Source: Plecoglossus altivelis | Lineage: Eukaryota; Chordata; Actinopteri; Osmeriformes; Plecoglossidae | Reading direction: 5' to 3' | Assembly (NCBI GenBank): GCA_036571765.1 | Contig: BROE01000020.1 | Coordinates: 18,760,804 to 18,824,803, forward strand | DNA: 64,000 nt | In this document: piece after piece, positions 20,781-34,161 of the stretch | Layout of the letters: the number at the start of each line of letters is the position of its first letter | How positions within the stretch are numbered: the stretch's first letter is position 1 | Translations under genes and position numbers: made by a program | The notes under the pieces: generated by a model | Told to the model about the DNA's origin: nothing | What the model saw: the letters and a program-made list of their open reading frames with translations, nothing else | The model's database searches: none

Positions 20781-23063
20781 GCTACTATTAGCTTTTAGTG
20801 CGTTCTGGGTTACCGTTGTGTTTTTGTGAAATCGCAACTTCCGCAGTGTGTCAGTGTTCATTGACCAGACACAGACACAGCCCACATGATGATATCCTCA
20901 ACAAGCAGAACACACATAGGTCTGAGTTTTATGTTCCAAGTAAATGTTAATTAGGTCACCGTATTCGGTACAAAATCGGGTTCACCCGTTGGAGATCTGG
21001 TATTTTTGAACTTTCTCTCCCCTAGCATATGTCACTTGGCCACAACCCAGTCAGAACGACTACATGAATATAAAACCTTTATTACTGAACCATAAAACCT
21101 TACGATGGCCAAAACAAACGGTCGGACTGGCAGCCCACACTTGAGCGTTTTCAACACTTTTCATCGTGCGCTCCAGGGATTAATCGAACAACGTCTAAAA
21201 GTACACTGACATCAGCATGTTTCTGCGAATTTCTTGGCACACAAACAAATTGACGGACGGCTGTTGGGAGTCATGTGACCTTCACGACCCGGCCTGTCTG
21301 ATTTCTTCCCTGGAGGACACAGGGAGCGTATTTCCTCCACACATTCTGTGGTCCTGAGACCAGGATAGCACATGTTGTCAGGTGGGGGTGGGGGTGGGGG
21401 AGTATTTCAGTGTGTGTGTGTGTGTGTATGTGTGTAGGTGTGTGGTGTGTGGTGTGTGTGTGTGTGTGGACAGGAGGAGGGGGATGCCAATGTATTCAGG
21501 TAGGGTATTCTGGCAGACGTAGCTGATGATTTGGTCATCACACGGGGAACTAAATTAGAATCTTTACAAAGCGGCATAACTATTTTACAAAACCATTTTG
21601 TGTCAACTGAATGTGGCCTACTCTCCACTATTTACGCGTACATCAATGATTATAGGCTATCCTTTGTAAGGGTTGAGTCCTACTACTGGTGGTTAGCAAA
21701 GCGTATTCCCTTCCTAGTGTCCTGTCTGAATGACAGGGCAGAGAAGAAGCTGGCCACACAGGTATACCTTATGTTATGGAAAATACCTCAGCTCTCAATC
21801 CTCCTTCCTACCAAGCGATGAGACTAAACACCACAGTTGTGGTTGTGTCAGCTTTGTTTCAGGGTTTTTATCCTGACAATTTAGTACATTTTCTTGAGCT
21901 AATAAATAATAAATATTGTTAAACCATGTGAGTGAAGCTTTCAAAGTTTCATCTACTTCAAAAGTTGTGTTCTTGAACGATATACTCGTTTATGTCAAGA
22001 AGAGTTTATTTGTTTTCTATTGTTGTATTTACGGACATTAGTGTTAAGGAATCGAATAGGAAGAATCAAGTCAGTTTAATATAGAGGGGTATATTTCAGA
22101 GCATATTTAAACCCCTTCCTAAGGTGACAATTACCCCTTTCAACTAACTCTAGATCGCTCAAGCTCTATTGTTCTCTCTTTCTCCCTGTTAGAAACTTTC
22201 TTTTCATCTTTTTTTTCTATTATCTTTCAATTATAAACGCGTATAAACATGACATTTTAGTTTAGTGTTTAACTCTCCTGTTCTCTTTGGGGTCCAGACT
22301 GACACGAAACTATGTTAAATGCACACACACCCATAATGACATATTAGATTGAATGTGCTTGATACACACACACACACACACACGCACACAATGAGACATT
22401 TAGATTATATGTGCTTGATTGAACTCAGACAAAACCAAATCTTTCTGATTCATGTGCAGCAAGGCTGCACAGCATTTCAGTGCCCAACACGGTGCAGGGT
22501 CAAACTTGAATGAACCTGCTTTATTTCAGGGTTGAAGGTGGGGTCTTGTTGACCCTTCTAACAGACGGAGTTGTAGGATGTGAGGAGAGAACGAGGGTTA
22601 AAAGTGTTCTTGAGGACGTATCTTCCAGCGTTCTAGGCGCTGAGTCCTCTGACTTGGCAGATAAATACAAAACGTTTCTCAACTCAGACCCCTGAAATAT
22701 AGTTCAACTGGATCTACTGCTGTACTTTCCTGACTCACTACTTGTATGTAGTTATCTAGCATCTGCTAGATGATTAAAGGTCAATAATTATTGGACAGTT
22801 AACACAGACACAGACTGAGTTCTGAGTTCCATAGACCTGGTATGTCTAACGTGAATCTGATGGAGTCAAAAAGCCTAAAAGGTCAAATGAAAACAAGATC
22901 GTACAAAGTACTTTGTCCACTTTTTTAAAATTTTATTTCCCGTTAGTCAGATCGCTGTACCGGTCCAGACAAACGTCCAGGAAGACTCTGCTGACCTAAG
23001 ACGTGGTAACCCCAGATCTACTGGATGTGTGGAACTAAACACTGTCTTGTGCAACGTCGTGTT

Positions 23064-23069
23064 TTTATT
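23064..23069 (-). terminator. Candidate wnt2b poly(A) signal
   Basis: An AATAAA hexamer on the minus strand lies about 1.1 kb beyond the wnt2b stop. Another lies at 22933-22938. The choice between them is inference, since hexamers occur by chance in this AT-rich stretch. Confidence 0.3.
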
Positions 23070-24190
23070 TCAGTCCTCCATCTCTCTCTGGCTCTGCTAG
23101 TAGGGCTCTTGATGATGAAGTTAGGCTTTCTGCAGTCCGGTCAGCCCAGCCTTGCGTAACCACGGAGAAAAGTGGTCTTTTGTGATAACACGAGAGACAC
23201 TGCAGCTACAGTTCTCGGAATCTAGTGATGAATTCACTGGAGGAAACGGTGACACAAACCGTCCATCACTGTGTGCATGAGGATGTGTACAATAATAGAA
23301 CCTTCCAGAGTCAAGTCTTCCCTGTTATGTCTTTTTTTCCCCCCACAATTTCGCATAAACATTTGTTCGCAATGTCATTTTTTATCTCTCGTAGCAACAG
23401 CAGCTTGACTCCACATTGATTTTGTCTTTTCCTCTAGAACGGCTCATGTTGGACGCTGGAACCATTTCGAAGGAACATTTTCATGACCGTTTATCCTGCA
23501 CACAAAAATACACACAGGAATGGAAATGTGCTGGCCTGAGAGCACATGCACGTCTACCTCTGAAGAACATCATCTCTTGTACCAGTCTTTCGTTTCATTA
23601 CTTTTTTCAAACCGTCACGGCAACAGAACATGGCCACTATCGACCAATGGTAGCTTCACGAAAACAGTTTTTGTCTTAGCATGATGGAAGAAACGCACTG
23701 TACATCACTAAACCACCGTCAAATTCTAGTTCAACGTTACGTGTTCCCGTCACAGACTGCATCTTAACGCCAGATAGAAAGTTTTGTCATGGTCGTATAA
23801 GCAGCTTAAGCCTGCCTGTCTCCTGATAGACAGAAGCAAGACTTGTCCCTCTGTGACTCAACTCCCAGGTAGTCAGTAACGCCTGAACCCCCGCTTTAAA
23901 TCGTTTTAAAAAACAGGTTTTCCGTTCAGTTTTCGTCTTGAATTTTCTCTACACGATCCTTCACCGCCCCAAGTCTTGTTCTAGTCCGGTAGAATCCGTT
24001 ATGGAGAGTCTAATCTTCCAGCTGTGTTGATAAGAAAGCCCAAGAGGAAACAGGGTCAGGATGGAGTCGTGGGAAAGGTGGAGGGGTGGTGGTGGTGGTA
24101 GGAGGGGGGAGGGGGTCCGCTTAGCAGACCTGGACATCGCACTATGCAGTGCAGTTACCCAGAATGCACGGCTGGCCCCCCCGAGGGTCA

Positions 24191-24420
24191 TCAGGTGTGG
24201 TCCATCCAGCTGGGTTGTTTGTGGGGCTTGCAGGTGTGGATGTCCACCGTATCTTCGCAGTCTTTGCACTCCACGGCGCAGCACCACCTGAACTTACACT
24301 CGCACTGAGTGACGCGTTTCACCCGCATCGTGTCGTAGCCCCGCCCACAGCACATCACCTCGCAGCCATCCGTCCCTCGGGAAGACTTGTTGCAGACCCG
24401 CCCAGCTGTTCCCAGAGAGC
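24191..24420 (-). CDS. wnt2b: wnt2b exon 5 (C-terminal cysteine-rich domain)
   Basis: The exon is 230 nt. It reads GSLGTAGRVCNKSSRGTDGC, EVMCCGRGYDTMRVKRVTQC and ECKFRWCCAVECKDCEDTVD, then IHTCKPHKQPSWMDHT. A TGA stop at 24193-24191 is followed by a second TGA. The acceptor is ctctctgacag. The cysteine pattern of the Wnt C-terminal subdomain is complete. NKSS is a further glycosylation sequon. Confidence 0.95.
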
Positions 24421-27400
24421 CTGTCAGAGAGAGTTACCTGGTTAAACCACACACCTGGTTTAACGACACACTTGGTTACCACACACCTGGTTAGATCACA
24501 CACCTGGTTTAACCACACACATAGTTACCACACACCTGGTTAAACCACACACCTGGTTACCACACACCTGGTTAGATCACACACCTGGTTTAGAACACAA
24601 ACCTGGTTACCACACACCTGGTTAGAACACACCTGTTTAGACATACTGGTGACACCATAGTTGCCGAAGACCAGAGAGATGTTTAAGACCAGAGACCACA
24701 TTGGAGAGACCGGCGACCAGGAGAGACCCTTGTCAAAGCTCTGTCAGAGCAGAGGCCAAGGGTCTCTCCTGGCGTGTTTGGGAATGTGACCTGTGGTGAC
24801 CACAGGAGGATTTGAAAACCAATCCTGTCGTGTCCCGAGGGTGTGAATTCCTTCCCAACAGAGATGAGCTCAGAGAAGAGCTCTGAACCTCTAAGCTGGA
24901 CCTCCAGCCATCCCCCAGTCAACGCTTCTGACCCCTGCCCACGACAGCACACTCTACTGGGCATGGGTCTGTCTACAGGTGGCAGACTGACCAGGTGATC
25001 CGGTGGTCCAATTTGAGAGTGTATTGCTCTAAAGATTGTTTTGGCTACCTTCAATGTTTTGGGGGCTCGGTGTTTATGATCATTGATCTATGCACTGAAG
25101 CTCTTTCTTGTGAGTCACTTTGGATAAAAGTGTCTGCTAATGAACATATGTGAATGTGAAGACAGTGGAGGTGGTTGGGGACTTCAGAAGGAGCCCAGCT
25201 CCACACTCCCTCTTCACTCTGTGTGGGTCTGACCAGTCTACTGTGCTGCACTGCACTGCACTGCACTCTACTCTACTCATCTCTTCACTCTGTGTGGGTC
25301 TGACCAGTCTTCTGCACTATACTGCACTGAACTGCACTATACTGCACTGCACTATACTCCACTGCACTCCACTGCACTCCACTGCACTCCACTGCACTGT
25401 ATTGTACTGTACTGTACTGTACTGTACTGTACTCCACTCACCTCTTCACTCTGTGTGGGCCTCCCCAGTCTACTGTACTGTACTGCTTTGTACTTTACTG
25501 CACTGCACTGTACTGTACTGCACTGCACTGCACTGCACTGCACTCTACTCACCTCTTCACTCTGTTCTGCTCTACTCACCTCTGCTCCACTCTGTTCTGC
25601 TGTACTCTACTCTACTCTACAGTACTCTACTCCACTGTTCTCTACTATGCTCTGCTCTGCTCTACTCTACTCTATTCTATTCTTCTCTCCTCTACTTTAC
25701 TTTACACTGCACTACACAACTCTACTCTACTCTACACAACTCTACTCTACACAACTCTACTCTACACAACTCTACTCTACACAACTCTACTCTACACAAC
25801 TCCACTCTACTCTACACTACTCTATTCTTCTCTACTGTACTCTACATTACATTACAATACTCTACACTACACTACTCCACTCTACTCTACTCTACTCTAC
25901 TCTATTCTTCTCTACTGTACTCTACACTACACTACTCTACTCTACTCTACTCTATGTGGGCATCATCATCCGTCAGGCGGGCAAAGCAACACTGCAGTCA
26001 CAAGAACCGTGTTGTCAGTTTCTGGGGTCAGACTGTCTGTGTGAGCTAGAGGGAGGCTGCATACTCCAATGGAGTGGGAGCACAGGAGGGAGACAGAGAT
26101 TACCGCAAGAAAGAAAACACAGCAGGAATTACTGAGAAGGCCAGGGGTCAAATAATTGACCTTTAAGCTGTGAAGGAATGAGAGGCCTCATAAAATGAGT
26201 CTCTGGGAGGTGGATCGTAGAGCTGGTATGCAATCCGCCCCTTATCTTAGTCACATCTTCATCTGCGCTTCCATCCAATTCATATCTGATGTAGAAGTCA
26301 GTAAAACTTCCCAGACGTTGTGAAATGAATCTGGATATCAACACTGGATTTTGGATCCTGGATACTTGCAGGCTGAGTTTGAATAAGAGTGAGGGAAAAC
26401 ACTGCGATGGTTTACTATTTATCTGATCGAACTGAAACTGGGAGGATTTACACCCGTTAAAAACACCAGATTATGATCTGAGGTGTGAAAAAAGGAAAGA
26501 GAGACATTTGATAGCAGATCAAGATGTTGCCGTTTCACCCACCACGGTTCACCCCCCCCCCCCCCCCCCCCTCCTGCTAACTGCCTGCTAACACAGCGCA
26601 GGTTACCGCGTCATCGCCAGCGCATCACACAAGACGATCGACGCCCACTCGACCCACCAGCGGATCTGTCCATGAGACAGTAGTCGGGGGAGTTCTCCAC
26701 AAACACCAGCTCGTTCTTGGTGCTGCCCTGGAGGTTCCTGTCGGCGACGGTGAATCCTGTTCCGTCCTGGTTCATGGTCACCTCCACCGCCGTGTTGTAC
26801 TTCTTGCGGAGGTAGTCTCCGGTGCGTCGGAAGTCGGACATGGCGAGCCAGCAGGTCCTCAGGGCGCAGGAACCGCTGACTCCGTGACACTTACACTCCA
26901 GCTTCATGAAGCGCTTCACCGCCTGGAGAGGTCAAAGGTTAGGAAGCGATGTCAGACAATAACAGTAAACATGGTAATGGATATGTGTCCCTGAGGGAGT
27001 TTTAGCTACTTGATAAACCGTGGAAACGTGTGTGTGTGTGCTGACTGCAAGGGGGGTTGGTGGTGAATAGTTAAAAATACCAGCCATCGTTTCGATGTTA
27101 TTCCTAACAAAAGAAGGGCACTGATAGAACCCCAAGATTCCAGATAGAACCCAAAGATTCCACACAGAACCTCGAGATTCAAGATGGAACCCAAAGATTC
27201 TAGATAGAGCCCCAAGGTTTCCAGATAAAACCAGTTTCATCTCCAAGTTCAGAATCGCAATTGCGTGTGTTGCCCCCCACCTCCCCATAAAACGATAACG
27301 GTGTTCTACGTGGAACCTTTTCCGCCAAAGTTCTCCTTAGTTCTCCCCCGTCAAGAACCCTCAGCCTCACCATCCGACCGCAGCGGTTATTGTGGAGGTT

Positions 27401-29330
27401 CATGAGTGCCCGTGCGTCCTTCACCATCCTCTCCCTGGCGTCTACAAACGCCTTGGCGAACTTGATGCCGTAGTTGATGTTGTCGCTGCAGCCTCCCCAG
27501 CCGAACTCGCCCCTGTCATCGCTGGCCCGGCCGCGCTTCTGTCCATCGCAGCTGCAGATCTTCAGGTCGCCCTGGCTGCAGGCCCGGGTGATGGCGTACA
27601 CCACGCCTGCCGAGGAGATGGCGTACACGAACGCAGCCTCGCGGCTACCTGGGAAGGGAGGAAGGAGACGAGGGAAGAGGTGACGCAGGAGGTGAGGCAG
27701 GAAGTGAGGCAGGGAGTGAGGGAGGAGGTGAGACGGGAGGTGAGGCAGGAGATGAGATGGGAAGTGGGGCAAGAAGTGAGGCAGGAGATGAGACGGGAGG
27801 TGAGGCAGGAAGTGAGGATAGAGATGAGATGGGAGATGAGGCAGAAGATGACGCAGGAGATGAGATGGGAGGTGAGGCACAAAGTGAGGCAGGAAATGAG
27901 ACAGGAGGTGAGGCAGGAAGTGAGGCAAGAAATGAGACAGGAGGTGAGGCAGGAAGTTTACATTGTTCATTTACAAATCTTGTAAAAATCCTGCATCCTT
28001 AGTTATGTCAAGGAGCCCCCCTCCTCCTCCCCCTCCCCCCCCATCAAACCTGCACACCTGGTCTGGAATATTGTTGTACTCTTGTGAGGTAGAGAACAGT
28101 TATATTTACATTTGAGACCTTTAGTGGAAGCATTTAACAACGTGCACGACTACACCGGAGGGGATTCTCCTGCCCCCTAATAAGAAGATGAGGAGAACAT
28201 CTACGCTGGATCATATCCTTGTATGGTGACTCCTCGTTCTGGGCTCACACGCCCAAGACGACCTGGAACATCCCCTTTCACCTTTTCAGTTCTGCACAGA
28301 TGGCAGCTTTCTCAGTCACTGTCTATGTTTTCGTTTCAGGAGAGGAGATTCAGGGTTATTTGGTCTGAAGGTCCATCCTGCCTCCCGCTCTCATTCCTGC
28401 TCAGACACCGCAGCCGACTGCAGGCTGTGCGGCGGGGGGGGGCCGGCCTTGCTTGGTCGGCCAGACACATCTACCCAAATATTTACATCTCCCATTACTG
28501 TTGAGACGTCACTTGTGTGGATCTTTCAATCTGCTACTTGTTTTCAGAGAACTGCCTTCGTTCTCTGCTTCGCCTCGCTGATGGGAAGGTGAAGAGGAAC
28601 GCCGTGACAACACACCCCTGACGAGGCTTCCTATTTCCATCTCTCTCTTTCGGTCTCTCTTTCGGTCTCTCTGTAGCTCTCTGTCTCTCTTTCTCTCTGT
28701 CTCTCTTTCTGTCTCTCTGTAGCTCTCTGTCTTTCTTTCTCTGTCTCTCTAGTCCTCTCTGTTGCTATCTCTCTCTGTCTCTCTGACACTCTCTGTCTCT
28801 CTTTCTGTCTCTCTGTCTCTCTAGTCCTCTCTGTTGCTCTCTGTCTCTCTTTTTGTCTCTCTGTCTCTGTCTCTCACTCTGTCTCTCTCTCCCTCCCTCT
28901 CTCTCTCCCTCTCTCTTTCTGTCTATCTCTCTCTTTCCCTGTCTGTGTTTCTCTATCTATCTCCATCTCTGTCTCTCTGTCTTTAGAATCCTATTGGTCT
29001 CTCTCCATTTCCTTTTATCTACATCAAATTGTTACATACATTCATTCTTTCCCTGCCTCACTCTCTCTGTCTCTCTAGTTTTCTATCTTTCTAATTATCT
29101 CGCTGTTTCTTTCGGTAGTCTATTTCTCTCTCTCTCACACACACAGTCTATTTCTCTCTCTCTCACACACACAGTCTATTTCTCTCTCTCTCACACACAC
29201 ACACACACAGTCTATTTCTCTCTCTCACACACACAGTCTATTTCTCTCTCTCTCACACACACACACAGTCTATTTCTCTCTCTCTCTCACACACACACAG
29301 TCTATTTCTCTCTCATACACAGTCTATTTT

Positions 29331-29364
<34 letters not shown>

Positions 29365-29525
29365 TCAGTCTATTTCTCACACACACAGTCTCTTTCTGAC
29401 ACACACACAGTGTATTTCTCTCACACACACAGTCTATTTCTCTCACACACACACAGTCTATTTCTCACACACACAGTTTATTTCTCTCACACACACAGTC
29501 TATTTCTCACACACACAGTCTATTT

Positions 29526-29562
<37 letters not shown>

Positions 29563-30132
29563 CTACAGCCAGGGCCTCTTTACTTACTGTGGAGCATAAC
29601 CCTTCCGAACACGGTGTGGTCTCTCTCCAGGGTGCTGCAGTTCCATCGCTGGTGTCTGAACTGATGCTGGCACTCCTTGATCCATTCCTGAGCTCCTTCC
29701 CCGATGGACTGCATCAGGTCCGGGTGGCGCTGGCACAGCTGCCGCTGCTTGTTCACCAGGCCTGGGATGTTGTCACAGATCACTCTGGCGCCCAGCGCAC
29801 CGATGTACCTGGAGGGGGGAGGGTGCCGGGGGGTGGGGGGGGGCTATCGAGGCACAAGGGCAGAGGCTTTGTTCCACCTGGCGGTTCTCTCTCAGAACCC
29901 AGACGGAACCTAGACTGAACATGCGGATCCCAGAGAACCCAGATGGTGTGGTACGGAACAGAACCCAAACAGAATCCAGATGGGAACTTAGGGAACCCTG
30001 ACAAAACCCAGACAGAACATACAGAAACCAGACAGAACACATGGACATGAGACTTTGGATTCAATCTGAATCAAAACAGATACTAGCCTGTTTTCTGAAC
30101 CACTGTTGGAGTAATGAGCACTCACAGGGTGA

Positions 30133-30193
<61 letters not shown>

Positions 30194-32157
30194 GTCCTAA
30201 TAGGAAGGCCTAATGGGGAGGACGCCCCCTACAGGTCAGGACTGTGAACTTCTCTTCAACCACATGCAGTCATGTGTTGTCATGGTCACGGTCAGTGTAT
30301 CAATTGTACATCCCAGTGGTTGACAGTGAGGCCTTCTAAAAGGATCACACATACGTACAGGCACATGGACACAAACGCATGCAGGCACATGCAGACACAC
30401 AGACACACACACACATGCAGACACACACATTGACACACACATTCTGACACACACATGCAGACACACAGGCACACACATGGACACAAACACATACAGATAC
30501 ACATTGACACACACATTCTGACACACACATGGACACACAGGCACATACACATGGACACACACACATGCAGACACACACACACATGCAGATACACAGACAC
30601 ACACTCTGACACACACATACAGGCACACACACATGGACACACACACATGCAGACACACAGGCACACACACCTGGACACACACACACATGCAGACACACAG
30701 GCACACACACATGGACAGACACACACATGCAGACACACAGGCACACACACATGCAGACACACACATGCAGACACACAGGCAGTCACGTTACTTTAATACC
30801 TCTCACTATGTTAGGGGTCTGTATTTATATACCATATATATACCACATATATAACATTCAGAACCTGGTTCATGCTATCCACTGCTGTCATTGTCACCTG
30901 GTCACCTGAGAGTCTTCCTGGTTGTCACCTGCATGAAGGTGTTTGCTAAACCTGCTCTGTATGTACATGTAGGACCCTATTTTACCCTGTGTTGTACACC
31001 ATGTACAGACGAATATCTAGGTTTTGATTTCCACTTCCTAGTTTCCCTTCTTACATGCTGTGATTTTTCTTTGGGGATTGTTAAACCTACCTACGTACCT
31101 GCAGCACACACACACACTCTGCAACACACAGACACACTACACGTGTGCACTACACGCAAACACACAACATACAAACCACACACACACACACACTCACTGG
31201 GACAAACACACACACACTCACTAGGACAAACACACACACACACACACTCACTGGGACAAACACACACACACACACTCACTAGGACAAACACATACACTTT
31301 TACCATGACAAGCACACACACACACGCTGTCTCAGGGAGAAACACACACACTGGGACAAACACACACACACTCTCACTAAGACAAACACACACTCTCACT
31401 GAGACAAACACATGTGGACAGACACACACACACACACCTCTGAGCAGCACACACACACCTCTGAGGCACATGGTAACAGCACACAGACACCTCTGAGGCA
31501 CATGGTAACAGCACACACACCCCTCTGAGCACACACACACACTTACTGGGCAAACACCTGTGGACGAGACCACAACACACACACACGACAACATACACAC
31601 ACAAACACAAAGTGCTGGCACGGTCACATGACACAACCCTCCTATGTAGCTTCATGCTCTGCTCTCCTGCCGGATATCCTAACCCCATAATCACAGTCAC
31701 GTTTGTGTCACGCCAAGTTCACACACACACACAACTACACACACTCACACANNNNNNNNNNNNNNNNNNNNNNNNNNNNNNNNNNNNNNNNNNNNNNNNN
31801 NNNNNNNNNNNNNNNNNNNNNNNNNNNNNNNNNNNNNNNNNNNNNNNNNNNNNNNNNNNNNNNNNNNNNNNNNNNNNNNNNNNNNNNNNNNNNNNNNNNN
31901 NNNNNNNNNNNNNNNNNNNNNNNNNNNNNNNNNNNNNNNNNNNNNNNNNNNNNNNNNNNNNNNNNNNNNNNNNNNNNNNNNNNNNNNNNNNNNNNNNNNN
32001 NNNNNNNNNNNNNNNNNNNNNNNNNNNNNNNNNNNNNNNNNNNNNNNNNNNNNNNNNNNNNNNNNNNNNNNNNNNNNNNNNNGTAGCTTCATGCTCTGCT
32101 CTCCTGCCGGATATCCTAACCCCATAATCACAGTCACGTTTGTGTCACGCCAAGTTC

Positions 32158-32189
<32 letters not shown>

Positions 32190-33538
32190 ATGCAGGTACA
32201 CACATTCTGGACACGCTCGCTCGCAAACACACAGACAACAGTTTCCACTCCTGATATGGCCGTGCTGTTTCCCAACAACAATGTGCCTGTCTGAGTAATA
32301 AAACAGAACAGAGCCCAGCCACCATGTTTACACCCTCAGAAGAACCAGCCTGGAGCCAAACGACCCTTCCCCAGCCTCTCCCAGCCTCCCCTCACCTCCC
32401 CTCATCTCCCCAGCCTCTCCCCTCATCTCCCCAGCCTCCCCTCATCACCCCAGCCTCTCCCAGCCTCCCCTCATCTCCCCAGCCTCTCCCAGCCTCTCTG
32501 TCTCCCCTCATCTCCCCAGCCTCTCCCAGTCTCCCCTCATCTCCCCAGCCTCTCCCAGTCTCCCCTCATCTCCCCAGCCTCTCCCAGCCTCCCCTCAGCA
32601 CCCAAGCCTCTCTTATCCTTCCTTCATCTCTGTAGCCTCCCCCCAGCCTTCCTCCAGCCTTTCCTTGTCCCCTCTCTCTCCTCCAGCCTCTCAGCCTCGC
32701 TCTGACATGCGGGAGAACGATGTGTCCAGAAGAACAATATCTCTGAGCTTATCTTGAAGATCGTCTCTATGAAAATCATCCCCTAACAATATAAATCAGG
32801 ATTTGAAAAATATTTATTCCCCTTGGAGAGAGAGAAAGAGTGCTGTCAACTCTGTGTGTGTGTGTGTGTGTGGTTGTGTGTGTGAGCGTGTGTGTGTGTG
32901 TGCGTGTGTCTCTGTGTGTGTGCGTGTGCATGGGTGTGCGGTGTGTGTGTCTGTGTGTGTGTCTGTGTGTGTCTTTGTGTGTGTGTGTTTGTTTGTGTGT
33001 GTTTGTGTATGTGTCTTTGTGTGTGTGCGTCTGTGTGTGTGTCTTTGTGTGCGTGTCTGTCTGTGTGTTTGTGTGTGTGTGTGTGTTTGTCTGTCTGTGT
33101 GTGTGTGTGTCTGTCTGTGTATGTGTGTGTGTGTGTGTGTCTTTGTGTGTGTGTCTCTCTCTCTCTCCTGCTGGCCCCTCTCTCCCCCTCCCCTCTTCTT
33201 CTCTGTGCTCTGTTTTTCCTCACTAGTTTCATCACGCCAGTGTATTCATAATGTTTTAACAGAAGCAAAAAAGGGAACTAATATTGTACACACATATCAA
33301 CAATACAATTTAGATGGAACATTTCCAGAGACGTTTGCATTCTTGACGTTGCCATCGCACAGCCTGTTTGAAACTGGAGTCCGTTTAGAGAGTGTGTGTG
33401 TAAGCCTGAGGCCTGAGAATTCAAAAGCTAGACATGGACGAGACTCTCTGGGGAAACACACCAATCACACCTACAGCCGTCTACCAACTCAATGTATGTG
33501 CAATACTGAAGTGAGTTAGTAGAGCGTGAGAAGTGTTT

Positions 33539-33577
<39 letters not shown>

Positions 33578-34126
33578 GAGAGAGTGAGTGAGTGTGTGTG
33601 CGGGGGGGGGGGTGAAAGAGAGTGTGTGTGAGTGTGTGTGCATGTGTCTGTGCGTGTAAGTGTGAACGTGTGTGTGTGTGAGTGTGTGCGTGTAAGTGTG
33701 TGCATGTGCATATGTCTGTGCGTGTGCGTGTGTGTGACTGTGTGTAAGTGTGTGTGTGTGCGTCTATGTAAGTGTGTGTGCATGTGTCTCTGTGCGTGTG
33801 TGTGTGTGTGTGACTGTGTGTAAGTGTGTGTGTGCGTCTATGTAAGTATGTGTGCATGTGTCTGTGCGTGCGTGTGTGTGTGTGTGTGCGTCTATGTAAG
33901 TGTGTGTGCATGTGTCTGTGTGTGTGTGTGTATACGACCCTCATCCCCTTCAGGCTAGTTCCTCTCCTGAGGATTCATCAAGGTGTTCTCCCCGCCCCAG
34001 TGCCTGCACCTGCCACCCACACTCTGGGAGCCTGACCAAGGGAAACCCCCCTGCTCATTCATCTTCATAAACACCAGACACCCAGTAGCTCTGGGCTGTG
34101 TGTTCAGCACCCCCCCACCCACCCCT

Positions 34127-34161
<35 letters not shown>

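Noticed and set aside
27392..27985. Plus-strand frame opposite wnt2b exon 3
   Set aside because: Antisense shadow of a real exon extended by a repeat without stops.
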